Positions 1 to 11,800 of a stretch of 64,000 nucleotides of DNA are shown piece after piece (positions within the stretch are counted from its first letter, which is position 1; every line of letters begins with the position of its first letter). The notes under the pieces are model-generated. The model saw only the letters and a program-made list of their open reading frames with translations. It was not told the origin of the DNA and did no database searches. The stretch comes from Osmia lignaria lignaria. Lineage: Eukaryota > Arthropoda > Insecta > Hymenoptera > Megachilidae. Position numbers and translations under genes: made by a program. The stretch spans positions 248,001 through 312,000 of the forward strand of contig NW_027478173.1 in NCBI RefSeq assembly GCF_051020975.1, read 5' to 3'.

Positions 1-414
1 CATAATAGGGATACAGAAACACCGTGGCCCCTTTCGTTGAGATAACTCTGCACTAGTGCGAGCCGCAAATGCCACTTCCAGCTTAGCTGTGCAGAAGAAG
101 AACAACAAGAAGAAGAAATATCTCGAAATATGTCCGTCAGGCCCCTTCCCTTGAGATAAATCTGCAAATATCTCGGAAACGAAGCGAGCTATGGCAAAAT
201 GTTAAGAGACCTTTTTTGTAGAGAATTAAGTTTCCTACTTTTTATGTTCTATGATATTTTTTGATCAGATGCGTAGTTCTCGAGATATATCAAGATATTT
301 AAAAGTTCCGAAGCCGCACCAACATAATAGAGATACAGAAACACCGTGGCCCCTTTCTTTGAGATAACTCTGCACTATTGCGAGCTGTAAATGCCACTTC
401 CAGCTTAGCTGTGC

Positions 415-440
415 AGAAGAAGAACAACAAGAAGAAGAAA
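415..440. repeat. GAA/CAA purine-rich microsatellite tract (exemplar; once per monomer)
   Basis: AGAAGAAGAA, then CAACAA, then GAAGAAGAAA. The tract is nearly pure purine on the plus strand with two C interruptions. It is present in every monomer at the same place, with minor variants: GAGGAAGAA in Q, GAAGGACAAC in R, GAAGAAGTATC in Q*, and loss of one C at 30,695 and near 62,570. It causes the serine-rich stretch in the spurious minus-strand frames. Confidence 0.85.
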
Positions 441-537
441 TATCTCGAAGTATGTCCGTCAGGCCCCTTCCCTTGAGATATATCTGCAAATATCTCGGAA
501 ACGAAGCGAGCTATGGCAAAATGTTAAGAGACCTTTT

Positions 538-562
538 TTGTAGAGAATTCTGTTTCCTACAA
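538..562. other. Second dyad, TTGTAG...CTACAA (exemplar)
   Basis: Arms TTGTAG (538-543) and CTACAA (557-562) flank a 13-base A/T-rich centre. The dyad is complete where the junction reads TTTCCTACAATTT. It shrinks to GTAG/CTAC where the junction reads TTTCCTACTTTTTA. These two junction states tend to alternate along the array, so the full dyad is present in only a portion of monomers. Confidence 0.65.
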
Positions 563-1012
563 TTTATGTTCTATGATATTTTTTGATCAGAAGCGTAGTT
601 TTCGAGATATATCGAGATATTTAAAAGTTCCGAAGCCGCACCAACATAATAGGGATACAGAAACACCGTGGCCCCTTTCTTTGAGATAACTCTGCACTAG
701 TGCGAGCCGCAAATGCCACTTCCAGCTTAGCTGTGCAGAAGAAGAACAACAAGAAGAAGAAATATCTCGAAATATGTCCGTCAGGCCCCTTCCCTTGAGA
801 TAAATCTGCAAATATCTCGGAAACGAAGCGAGCTATGGCAAAATGTTCACAGACCTTTTTTGTAGAGAATTAAGTTTCCTACTTTTTATGTTCTATGATA
901 TTTTTTGATCAGATGCGTAGTTCTCGAGATATATCAAGATATTTAAAAGTTCCGAAGCCGCACCAACATAATAGAGATACAGAAACACCGTGGCCCCTTT
1001 CTTTGAGATGAC

Positions 1013-1061
1013 TCTGCACTATTGCGAGCTGGAAATGCCACTTCCAGTTTAGCTGTGCAGA
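1013..1061. other. Nested dyad symmetry (exemplar; repeated in every monomer)
   Basis: The outer arms are TCTGCAC (1013-1019) and GTGCAGA (1055-1061). The inner arms are CTGGAA (1029-1034) and TTCCAG (1042-1047), around a 7-base loop. The two dyads are centred within one base of each other (1037 and 1038), so the segment could fold into an interrupted hairpin or cruciform. The outer arms persist in nearly all monomers and lengthen to 8 bp (CTCTGCAC/GTGCAGAG) in Q and Q*. The inner pair is perfect in R, R' and U and has one mismatch (CTGCAA) in N, Q and S. Function is unknown. Confidence 0.7.
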
Positions 1062-4000
1062 AGAAGGACAACAAGAAGAAGAAATATCTCGAAATATGTC
1101 CGTCAGGCCCCTTCCCTTGAGATAAATCTGCAAATATCTCGGAAACGAAGCGAGCTATGGCAAAATGTTAAGAGACCTTTTTTGTAGAGAATTAAGTTTC
1201 CTACTTTTTATGTTCTATGATATTTTTTGATCAGATGCGTAGTTCTCGAGATATATCAAGATATTTAAAAGTTCCGCAGCCGCACCAACATAATAGAGAT
1301 ACAGAAACACCGTGGCCCCTTTCTTTGAGATAACTCTGCACTATTGCGAGCTGCAAATGCCACTTCCAGCCTAGCTGTGCAGAGGAAGAACAACAAGAAG
1401 AAGAAATATCTCGAAATATGTCCGTCAGGCCAGTTCCTTTGAGCTGAATCTGCAAATATCTCGGAAACGAAGCGAGCTATGGCAAAATGTTAAGAGACGT
1501 TTTTTGTAGAGCATTATGTTTCCTACAATTCATGTTCTATGATATTTTTTGATCAGAAGCGTAGTTTTCGAGATATATCGAGATATTTAAAAGTTCCGAA
1601 GCCGCACCAACATAATAGAGATACAGAAACACCGTGGCCCCTTTCTTTGAGATAACTCTGCACTATTGCGAGCTGCAAATGCCACTTCCAGCTTAGCTGT
1701 GCAGAGGAAGAACAACAAGAAGAAGAAATATCTCGAAATATGTCCGTCAGGCCAGTTCCTTTGAGCTGAATCTGCAAATATCTCGGAAACGAAGCGAGCT
1801 ATGGCAAAATGTTAAGAGACGTTTTTTATAGAGAATTATGTTTCCTACAATTTATGTTCTATGATATTTTTTGATCAGAAGCGTAGTTTTCGAGATTTAT
1901 CGAGATATTTAAAAGTTCCGAAGCCGCACCAACATAATAGGGATACAGAAACACCGTGGCCCCTCTCTTTGAGATAACTCTGCACTATTGCGAGCTGGAA
2001 ATGCCACTTCCAGTTTAGCTGTGCAGAAGAAGGACAACAAGAAGAAGAAATATCTCGAAATATGTCCGTTAGGCCCCTTCCCTTGAGATAAATCTGCAAA
2101 TATCTCGGAAACGAAGCGACCTATGGCAAAATGTTAAGAGACCTTTTTTGTAGAGAATTAAGTTTCCTACTTTTTATGTTCTATGATATTTTTTGATCAG
2201 ATGCGTAGTTCTCGAGATATATCAAGATATTTAAAAGTTCCGAAGCCGCACCAACATAATAGAGATACAGAAACACCGTGGCCCCTTTCTTTGAGATAAC
2301 TCTGCACTATTGCGAGCTGCAAATGCCACTTCCAGCTTAGCTGTGCAGAGGAAGAACAACAAGAAGAAGAAATATCTCGAAATATGTCCGTCAGGCCAGT
2401 TCCTTTGAGCTGAATCTGCAAATATCTCGGAAACGAAGCGAGCTATGGCAAAATGTTAAGAGACGTTTTTTATAGAGAATTATGTTTCCTACAATTTATG
2501 TTCTATGATATTTTTTGATCAGAAGCGTAGTTTTCGAGATATATCGAGATATTTAAAAGTTCCGAAGCCGCACCAACATAATAGAGATACAGAAACACCG
2601 TGGCCCCTTTCTTTGAGATAACTCTGCACTAGTGCGAGCCGCAAATGCCACTTCCAGCTTAGCTGTGCAGAAGAAGAACAACAAGAAGAAGAAATATCTC
2701 GAAATATGTCCGTCAGGCCCCTTCCCTTGAGATAAATCTGCAAATATCTCGGAAACGAAGCGAGCTATGGCAAAATGTTAAGAGACCTTTTTTGTAGAGA
2801 ATTAAGTTTCCTACTTTTTATGTTCTATGATATTTTTTGATCAGATGCGTAGTTCTCGAGATATATCAAGATATTTAAAAGTTCCGAAGCCGCACCAACA
2901 TAATAGAGATACAGAAACACCGTGGCCCCTTTCTTTGAGATAACTCTGCACTATTGCGAGCTGCAAATGCCACTTCCAGCTTAGCTGTGCAGAGGAAGAA
3001 CAACAAGAAGAAGAAATATCTCGAAATATGTCCGTCAGGCCAGTTCCTTTGAGCTGAATCTGCAAATATCTCGGAAACGAAGCGAGCTATGGCAAAATGT
3101 TAAGAGACGTTTTTTGTAGAGAATTATGTTTCCTACAATTCATGTTCTATGATATTTTTTGATCAGAAGCGTAGTTTTCGAGATATATCGAGATATTTAA
3201 AAGTTCCGAAGCCGCACCAACATAATAGGGATACAGAAACACCGTGGCCCCTTTCGTTGAGATAACTCTGCACTAGTGCGAGCCGCAAATGCCACTTCCA
3301 GCTTAGCTGTGCAGAAGAAGAACAACAAGAAGAAGAAATATCTCGAAATATGTCCGTCAGGCCCCTTCCCTTGAGATAAATCTGCAAATATCTCGGAAAC
3401 GAAGCGAGCTATGGCAAAATGTTAAGAGACCTTTTTTGTAGAGAATTAAGTTTCCTACTTTTTATGTTCTATGATATTTTTTGATCAGATGCGTAGTTCT
3501 CGAGATATATCAAGATATTTAAAAGTTCCGAAGCCGCACCAACATAATAGAGATACAGAAACACCGTGGCCCCTTTCTTTGAGATAACTCTGCACTATTG
3601 CGAGCTGTAAATGCCACTTCCAGCTTAGCTGTGCAGAAGAAGAACAACAAGAAGAAGAAATATCTCGAAGTATGTCCGTCAGGCCCCTTCCCTTGAGATA
3701 TATCTGCAAATATCTCGGAAACGAAGCGAGCTATGGCAAAATGTTAAGAGACCTTTTTTGTAGAGAATTCTGTTTCCTACAATTTATGTTCTATGATATT
3801 TTTTGATCAGAAGCGTAGTTTTCGAGATATATCGAGATATTTAAAAGTTCCGAAGCCGCACCAACATAATAGGGATACAGAAACACCGTGGCCCCTTTCT
3901 TTGAGATAACTCTGCACTAGTGCGAGCCGCAAATGCCACTTCCAGCTTAGCTGTGCAGAAGAAGAACAACAAGAAGAAGAAATATCTCGAAATATGTCCG

Positions 4001-5804
4001 TCAGGCCCCTTCCCTTGAGATAAATCTGCAAATATCTCGGAAACGAAGCGAGCTATGGCAAAATGTTCAGAGACCTTTTTTGTAGAGAATTAAGTTTCCT
4101 ACTTTTTATGTTCTATGATATTTTTTGATCAGATGCGTAGTTCTCGAGATATATCAAGATATTTAAAAGTTCCGAAGCCGCACCAACATAATAGAGATAC
4201 AGAAACACCGTGGCCCCTTTCTTTGAGATAACTCTGCACTATTGCGAGCTGGAAATGCCACTTCCAGTTTAGCTGTGCAGAAGAAGGACAACAAGAAGAA
4301 GAAATATCTCGAAATATGTCCGTCAGGCCCCTTCCCTTGAGATAAATCTGCAAATATCTCGGAAACGAAGCGAGCTATGGCAAAATGTTAAGAGACCTTT
4401 TTTGTAGAGAATTAAGTTTCCTACTTTTTATGTTCTATGATATTTTTTGATCAGATGCGTAGTTCTCGAGATATATCAAGATATTTAAAAGTTCCGCAGC
4501 CGCACCAACATAATAGAGATACAGAAACACCGTGGCCCCTTTCTTTGAGATAACTCTGCACTATTGCGAGCTGCAAATGCCACTTCCAGCCTAGCTGTGC
4601 AGAGGAAGAACAACAAGAAGAAGAAATATCTCGAAATATGTCCGTCAGGCCAGTTCCTTTGAGCTGAATCTGCAAATATCTCGGAAACGAAGCGAGCTAT
4701 GGCAAAATGTTAAGAGACGTTTTTTGTAGAGAATTATGTTTCCTACAATTCATGTTCTATGATATTTTTTGATCAGAAGCGTAGTTTTCGAGATATATCG
4801 AGATATTTAAAAGTTCCGAAGCCGCACCAACATAATAGAGATACAGAAACACCGTGGCCCCTTTCTTTGAGATAACTCTGCACTATTGCGAGCTGCAAAT
4901 GCCACTTCCAGCTTAGCTGTGCAGAGGAAGAACAACAAGAAGAAGAAATATCTCGAAATATGTCCGTCAGGCCAGTTCCTTTGAGCTGAATCTGCAAATA
5001 TCTCGGAAACGAAGCGAGCTATGGCAAAATGTTAAGAGACGTTTTTTATAGAGAATTATGTTTCCTACAATTTATGTTCTATGATATTTTTTGATCAGAA
5101 GCGTAGTTTTCGAGATTTATCGAGATATTTAAAAGTTCCGAAGCCGCACCAACATAATAGGGATACAGAAACACCGTGGCCCCTCTCTTTGAGATAACTC
5201 TGCACTATTGCGAGCTGGAAATGCCACTTCCAGTTTAGCTGTGCAGAAGAAGGACAACAAGAAGAAGAAATATCTCGAAATATGTCCGTTAGGCCCCTTC
5301 CCTTGAGATAAATCTGCAAATATCTCGGAAACGAAGCGACCTATGGCAAAATGTTAAGAGACCTTTTTTGTAGAGAATTAAGTTTCCTACTTTTTATGTT
5401 CTATGATATTTTTTGATCAGATGCGTAGTTCTCGAGATATATCAAGATATTTAAAAGTTCCGAAGCCGCACCAACATAATAGAGATACAGAAACACCGTG
5501 GCCCCTTTCTTTGAGATAACTCTGCACTATTGCGAGCTGCTAATGCCACTTCCAGCTTAGCTGTGCAGAGGAAGAACAACAAGAAGAAGAAATATCTCGA
5601 AATATGTCCGTCAGGCCAGTTCCGTTGAGCTGAATCTGCAAATATCTCGGAAACGAAGCGAGCTATGGCAAAATGTTAAGAGACGTTTTTTATAGAGAAT
5701 TATGTTTCCTACAATTTATGTTCTATGATATTTTTTGATCAGAAGCGTAGTTTTCGAGATATATCGAGATATTTAAAAGTTCCGAAGCCGCACCAACATA
5801 ATAG

Positions 5805-8800
5805 GGATACAGAAACACCGTGGCCCCTTTCTTTGAGATAACTCTGCACTAGTGCGAGCCGCAAATGCCACTTCCAGCTTAGCTGTGCAGAAGAAGAACA
5901 ACAAGAAGAAGAAATATCTCGAAATATGTCCGTCAGGCCCCTTTCCTTGAGATAAATCTGCAAATATCTCGGAAACGAAGCGAGCTATGGCAAAATGTTA
6001 AGAGACCTTTTTTGTAGAGAATTCTGTTTCCTACTTTTTATGTTCTATGATATTTTTTGATCAGATGCGTAGTTCTCGAGATATATCAAGATATTTAAAA
6101 GTTCCGAAGCCGCACCAACATAATAGAGATACAGAAACACCGTGGCCCCTTCCTTTGAGATAACTCTGCACTATTGCGAGCTGCAAATGCCACTTCCAGC
6201 TTAGCTGTGCAGAGGAAGAACAACAAGAAGAAGAAATATCTCGAAATATGTCCGTCAGGCCAGTTCCTTTGAGCTGAATCTGCAAATATCTCGGAAACGA
6301 AGCGAGCTATGGCAAAATGTTAAGAGACGTTTTTTATAGAGAATTATGTTTTCTACAATTTATGTTCTATGATATTTTTTGATCAGAAGCGTAGTTTTCG
6401 AGATATATCGAGATATTTAAAAGTTCCGAAGCCGCACCAACATAATAGGGATACAGAAACACCGTGGCCCCTTTCTTTGAGATAACTCTGCACTAGTGCG
6501 AGCCGCAAATGCCACTTCCAGCTTAGCTGTGCAGAAGAAGAACAACAAGAAGAAGAAATATCTCGAAATATGTCCGTCAGGCCCCTTTCCTTGAGATAAA
6601 TCTGCAAATATCTCGGAAACGAAGCGAGCTATGGCAAAATGTTAAGAGACCTTTTTTGTAGAGAATTAAGTTTCCTACTTTTTATCTTCTATGATATTTT
6701 TTGATCAGATGCGTAGTTCTCGAGATATATCAAGATATTTAAAAGTTCCGAAGCCGCACCAACATAATAGAGATACAGAAACACCGTGGCCCCTCTCTTT
6801 GAGATAACTCTGCACTATTGCGAGCTGGAAATGCCACTTCCAGTTTAGCTGTGCAGAAGAAGGACAACAAGAAGAAGAAATATCTCGAAATATGTCCGTC
6901 AGGCCCCTTCCCTTGAGATAAATCTGCAAATATCTCGGAAACGAAGCGACCTATGGCAAAATGTTAAGAGACCTTTTTTGTAGAGAATTAAGTTTCCTAC
7001 TTTTTATGTTCTATGATATTTTTTGATCAGATGCGTAGTTCTCGAGATATATCAAGATATTTAAAAGTTCCGAAGCCGCACCAACATAATAGAGATACAG
7101 AAACACCGTGGCCCCTTTCTTTGAGATAACTCTGCACTATTGCGAGCTGCAAATGCCACTTCCAGCTTAGCTGTGCAGAGGAAGAACAACAAGAAGAAGA
7201 AATATCTCGAAATATGTCCGTCAGGCCAGTTCCGTTGAGCTGAATCTGCAAATATCTCGGAAACGAAGCGAGCTATGGCAAAATGTTAAGAGACGTTTTT
7301 TATAGAGAATTATGTTTCCTACAATTTATGTTCTATGATATTTTTTGATCAGAAGCGTAGTTTTCGAGATTTATCGAGATATTTAAAAGTTCCGAAGCCG
7401 CACCAACATAATAGGGATACAGAAACACCGTGGCCCCTTTCTTTGAGATAACTCTGCACTAGTGCGAGCCGCAAATGCCACTTCCAGCTTAGCTGTGCAG
7501 AAGAAGAACAACAAGAAGAAGAAATATCTCGAAATATGTCCGTCAGGCCCCTTTCCTTGAGATAAATCTGCAAATATCTCGGAAACGAAGCGAGCTATGG
7601 CAAAATGTTAAGAGACCTTTTTTGTAGAGAATTAAGTTTCCTACTTTTTATCTTCTATGATATTTTTTGATCAGATGCGTAGTTCTCGAGATATATCAAG
7701 ATATTTAAAAGTTCCGAAGCCGCACCAACATAATAGAGATACAGAAACACCGTGGCCCCTCTCTTTGAGATAACTCTGCACTATTGCGAGCTGGAAATGC
7801 CACTTCCAGTTTAGCTGTGCAGAAGAAGGACAACAAGAAGAAGAAATATCTCGAAATATGTCCGTTAGGCCCCTTCCCTTGAGATAAATCTGCAAATATC
7901 TCGGGAACGAAGCGACCTATGGCAAAATGTTAAGAGACCTTTTTTGTAGAGAATTAAGTTTCCTACTTTTTATGTTCTATGATATTTTTTGATCAGATGC
8001 GTAGTTTTCGAGATATATCGAGATATTTAAAAGTTCCGAAGCCGCACCAACATAATAGAGATACAGAAACACCGTGGCCCCTTTCTTTGAGATAACTCTG
8101 CACTAGTGCGAGCCGCAAATGCCACTTCCAGCTTAGCTGTGCAGAAGAAGAACAACAAGAAGAAGAAATATCTCGAAATATGTCCGTCAGGCCCCTTCCC
8201 TTGAGATAAATCTGCAAATATCTCGGAAACGAAGCGAGCTATGGCAAAATGTTAAGAGACCTTTTTTGTAGAGAATTAAGTTTCCTACTTTTTATCTTCT
8301 ATGATATTTTTTGATCAGATGCGTAGTTCTCGAGATATATCAAGATATTTAAAAGTTCCGAAGCCGCACCAACATAATAGAGATACAGAAACACCGTGGC
8401 CCCTTTCTTTGAGATAACTCTGCACTAGTGCGAGCCGCAAATGCCACTTCCAGCTTAGCTGTGCAGAAGAAGAACAACAAGAAGAAGAAATATCTCGAAA
8501 TATGTCCGTCAGGCCCCTTCCCTTGAGATAAATCTGCAAATATCTCGGAAACGAAGCGAGCTATGGCAAAATGTTAAGAGACCTTTTTTGTAGAGAATTA
8601 AGTTTCCTACTTTTTATGTTCTATGATATTTTTTGATCAGATGCGTAGTTCTCGAGATATATCAAGATATTTAAAAGTTCCGCAGCCGCACCAACATAAT
8701 AGAGATACAGAAACACCGTGGCCCCTTTCTTTGAGATAACTCTGCACTATTGCGAGCTGCAAATGCCACTTCCAGCCTAGCTGTGCAGAGGAAGAACAAC

Positions 8801-11800
8801 AAGAAGAAGAAATATCTCGAAATATGTCCGTCAGGCCAGTTCCTTTGAGCTGAATCTGCAAATATCTCGGAAACGAAGCGAGCTATGGCAAAATGTTAAG
8901 AGACGTTTTTTGTAGAGAATTATGTTTCCTACAATTCATGTTCTATGATATTTTTTGATCAGAAGCGTAGTTTTCGAGATATATCGAGATATTTAAAAGT
9001 TCCGAAGCCGCACCAACATAATAGGGATACAGAAACACCGTGGCCCCTTTCTTTGAGATAACTCTGCACTAGTGCGAGCCGCAAATGCCACTTCCAGCTT
9101 AGCTGTGCAGAAGAAGAACAACAAGAAGAAGAAATATCTCGAAATATGTCCGTCAGGCCCCTTCCCTTGAGATAAATCTGCAAATATCTCGGAAACGAAG
9201 CGAGCTATGGCAAAATGTTAAGAGACCTTTTTTGTAGAGAATTAAGTTTCCTACTTTTTATCTTCTATGATATTTTTTGATCAGATGCGTAGTTCTCGAG
9301 ATATATCAAGATATTTAAAAGTTCCGAAGCCGCACCAACATAATAGAGATACAGAAACACCGTGGCCCCTCTCTTTGAGATAACTCTGCACTAGTGCGAG
9401 CCGCAAATGCCACTTCCAGCTTAGCTGTGCAGAAGAAGAACAACAAGAAGAAGAAATATCTCGAAATATGTCCGTCAGGCCCCTTCCCTTGAGATAAATC
9501 TGCAAATATCTCGGAAACGAAGCGAGCTATGGCAAAATGTTAAGAGACCTTTTTTGTAGAGAATTAAGTTTCCTACTTTTTATGTTCTATGATATTTTGT
9601 GATCAGATGCGTAGTTCTCGAGATATATCAAGATATTTAAAAGTTCCGAAGCCGCACCAACATAATAGAGATACAGAAACACCGTGGCCCCTTTCTTTGA
9701 GATAACTCTGCACTATTGCGAGCTGCAAATGCCACTTCCAGCTTAGCTGTGCAGAGGAAGAACAACAAGAAGAAGAAATATCTCGAAATATGTCCGTCAG
9801 GCCAGTTCCTTTGAGCTGAATCTGCAAATATCTCGGAAACGAAGCGAGCTATGGCAAAATGTTAAGAGACGTTTTTTATAGAGAATTATGTTTCCTACAA
9901 TTTATGTTCTATGATATTTTTTGATCAGAAGCGTAGTTTTCGAGATATATCGAGATATTTAAAAGTTCCGAAGCCGCACCAACATAATAGGGATACAGAA
10001 ACACCGTGGCCCCTTTCTTTGAGATAACTCTGCACTAGTGCGAGCCGCAAATGCCACTTCCAGCTTAGCTGTGCAGAAGAAGAACAACAAGAACAAGAAA
10101 TATCTCGAAATATGTCCGTCAGGCCCCTTCCCTTGAGATAAATCTGCAAATATCTCGGAAACGAAGCGAGCTATGGCAAAATGTTAAGAGACCTTTTTTG
10201 TAGAGAATTAAGTTTCCTACTTTTTATCTTCTATGATATTTTTTGATCAGATGCGTAGTTCTCGAGATATATCAAGATATTTAAAAGTTCCGAAGCCGCA
10301 CCAACATAATAGAGATACAGAAACACCGTGGCCCCTCTCTTTGAGATAACTCTGCACTAGTGCGAGCCGCAAATGCCACTTCCAGCTTAGCTGTGCAGAA
10401 GAAGAACAACAAGAAGAAGAAATATCTCGAAATATGTCCGTCAGGCCCCTTCCCTTGAGATAAATCTGCAAATATCTCGGAAACGAAGCGAGCTATGGCA
10501 AAATGTTCAGAGACCTTTTTTGTAGAGAATTAAGTTTCCTACTTTTTATCTTCTATGATATTTTTTGATCAGATGCGTAGTTCTCGAGATATATCAAGAT
10601 ATTTAAAAGTTCCGAAGCCGCACCAACATAATAGAGATACAGAAACACCGTGGCCCCTTCCTTTGAGATAACTCTGCACTATTGCGAGCTGCAAATGCCA
10701 CTTCCAGCTTAGCTGTGCAGAGGAAGAACAACAAGAAGAAGAAATATCTCGAAATATGTCCGTCAGGCCAGTTCCTTTGAGCTGAATCTGCAAATATCTC
10801 GGAAACGAAGCGAGCTATGGCAAAATGTTAAGAGACGTTTTTTATAGAGAATTATGTTTCCTACAATTTATGTTCTATGATATTTTTTGATCAGAAGCGT
10901 AGTTTTCGAGATTTATCGAGATATTTAAAAGTTCCGAAGCCGCACCAACATAATAGGGATACAGAAACACCGTGGCCCCTTTCTTTGAGATAACTCTGCA
11001 CTAGTGCGAGCGGCAAATGCCACTTCCAGCTTAGCTGCGCAGAAGAAGAACAACAAGAAGAAGAAATATCTCGAAATATGTCCGTCAGGCCCCTTTCCTT
11101 GAGATAAATCTGCAAATATCTCGGAAACGAAGCGAGCTATGGCAAAATGTTAAGAGACCTTTTTTGTAGAGAATTAAGTTTCCTACTTTTTATCTTCTAT
11201 GATATTTTTTGATCAGATGCGTAGTTCTCGAGATATATCAAGATATTTAAAAGTTCCGAAGCCGCACCAACATAATAGAGATACAGAAACACCGTGGCCC
11301 CTCTCTTTGAGATAACTCTGCACTATTGCGAGCTGGAAATGCCACTTCCAGTTTAGCTGTGCAGAAGAAGGACAACAAGAAGAAGAAATATCTCGAAATA
11401 TGTCCGTTAGGCCCCTTCCCTTGAGATAAATCTGCAAATATCTCGGAAACGAAGCGACCTATGGCAAAATGTTAAGAGACCTTTTTTGTAGAGAATTAAG
11501 TTTCCTACTTTTTATGTTCTATGATATTTTTTGATCAGATGCGTAGTTCTCGAGATATATCAAGATATTTAAAAGTTCCGAAGCCGCACCAACATAATAG
11601 AGATACAGAAACACCGTGGCCCCTTTCTTTGAGATAACTCTGCACTAGTGCGAGCCGCAAATGCCACTTCCAGCTTAGCTGTGCAGAAGAAGAACAACAA
11701 GAAGAAGAAATATCTCGAAATATGTCCGTCAGGCCCCTTCCCTTGAGATAAATCTGCAAATATCTCGGAAACAAAGCGAGCTATGGCAAAATGTTAAGAG

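Larger units (their letters stand above)
265..586. repeat. Reference monomer of the satellite (N family)
   Basis: This is a single full 322-bp unit given as a worked example; the start point is arbitrary because the array is circularly permutable. GC is about 40% (128 of 322 counted over the equal-length window 361-682), with 12 CpG dinucleotides. The T-rich part (roughly 534-586 with the preceding AAATGTT) contains T6 runs on the plus strand. The middle is GC-richer. This monomer has the plain ATTGCGAGCTG-TAAATGCC form, GCAGAAGAAG and AGGCCCCTT. Its twin lies exactly ten monomers downstream at 3,485. Three GAGATA-cored elements at 282, 361 and 475 look like degenerate internal duplications. 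Confidence 0.97.
1..5804. repeat. Ten-monomer (3,220-bp) higher-order repeat, two copies
   Basis: Bases 1-2,584 reappear at 3,221-5,804. The family order from 265 is N, P, R, Q, Q, R, Q, P, Q, P and then repeats from 3,485. Private markers are copied with the block: CTTTCGTTGAG at 34/3,254, CTCGAAGTATG near 446/3,666, GAGAATTCTGTTTCC near 545/3,765, GTTCCGCAGCC near 1,272/4,492 and AAGCGACCTATGG near 2,115/5,335. Reading the two copies against each other I find five substitutions (850/4070, 1010/4230, 1512/4732, 2321/5541, 2404/5624) and no indel. After 2,585/5,805 the match decays over the next two monomers. The first copy may extend left of the window. Confidence 0.93.

Noticed and set aside
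265..489. A 74-residue minus-strand open frame in almost every monomer, rich in Ser and Cys, apparently conserved about 190 times
   Set aside because: It begins at TTG, not ATG; an ATG appears in frame only in the GTCCATCAGG variant. The 322-bp unit is not a multiple of three, family differences change many amino acids, and five monomers have a stop. Conservation is explained by repeat homogenisation.
495..513. CENP-B box, because the minus strand of CTCGGAAACGAAG reads CTTCGTTTCCGAG
   Set aside because: The TTCG half is present, but the required A and the CGGG at fixed spacing are not. The CTCGGGAACG variants do not restore it.
534..539. Rho-independent or Pol III type terminators at the T6 runs
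   Set aside because: There is no GC stem upstream and no transcription unit to terminate. The runs are part of the repeat.
627..641. Pol III B box, from AGTTCCGAAGCC, with TGGCAAAATG as a possible A box and T6 runs as terminators
   Set aside because: The B-box-like string has one extra C relative to GGTTCGANNCC, and the A-box-like string lacks the terminal G bases. No SINE or tRNA-like order is visible.
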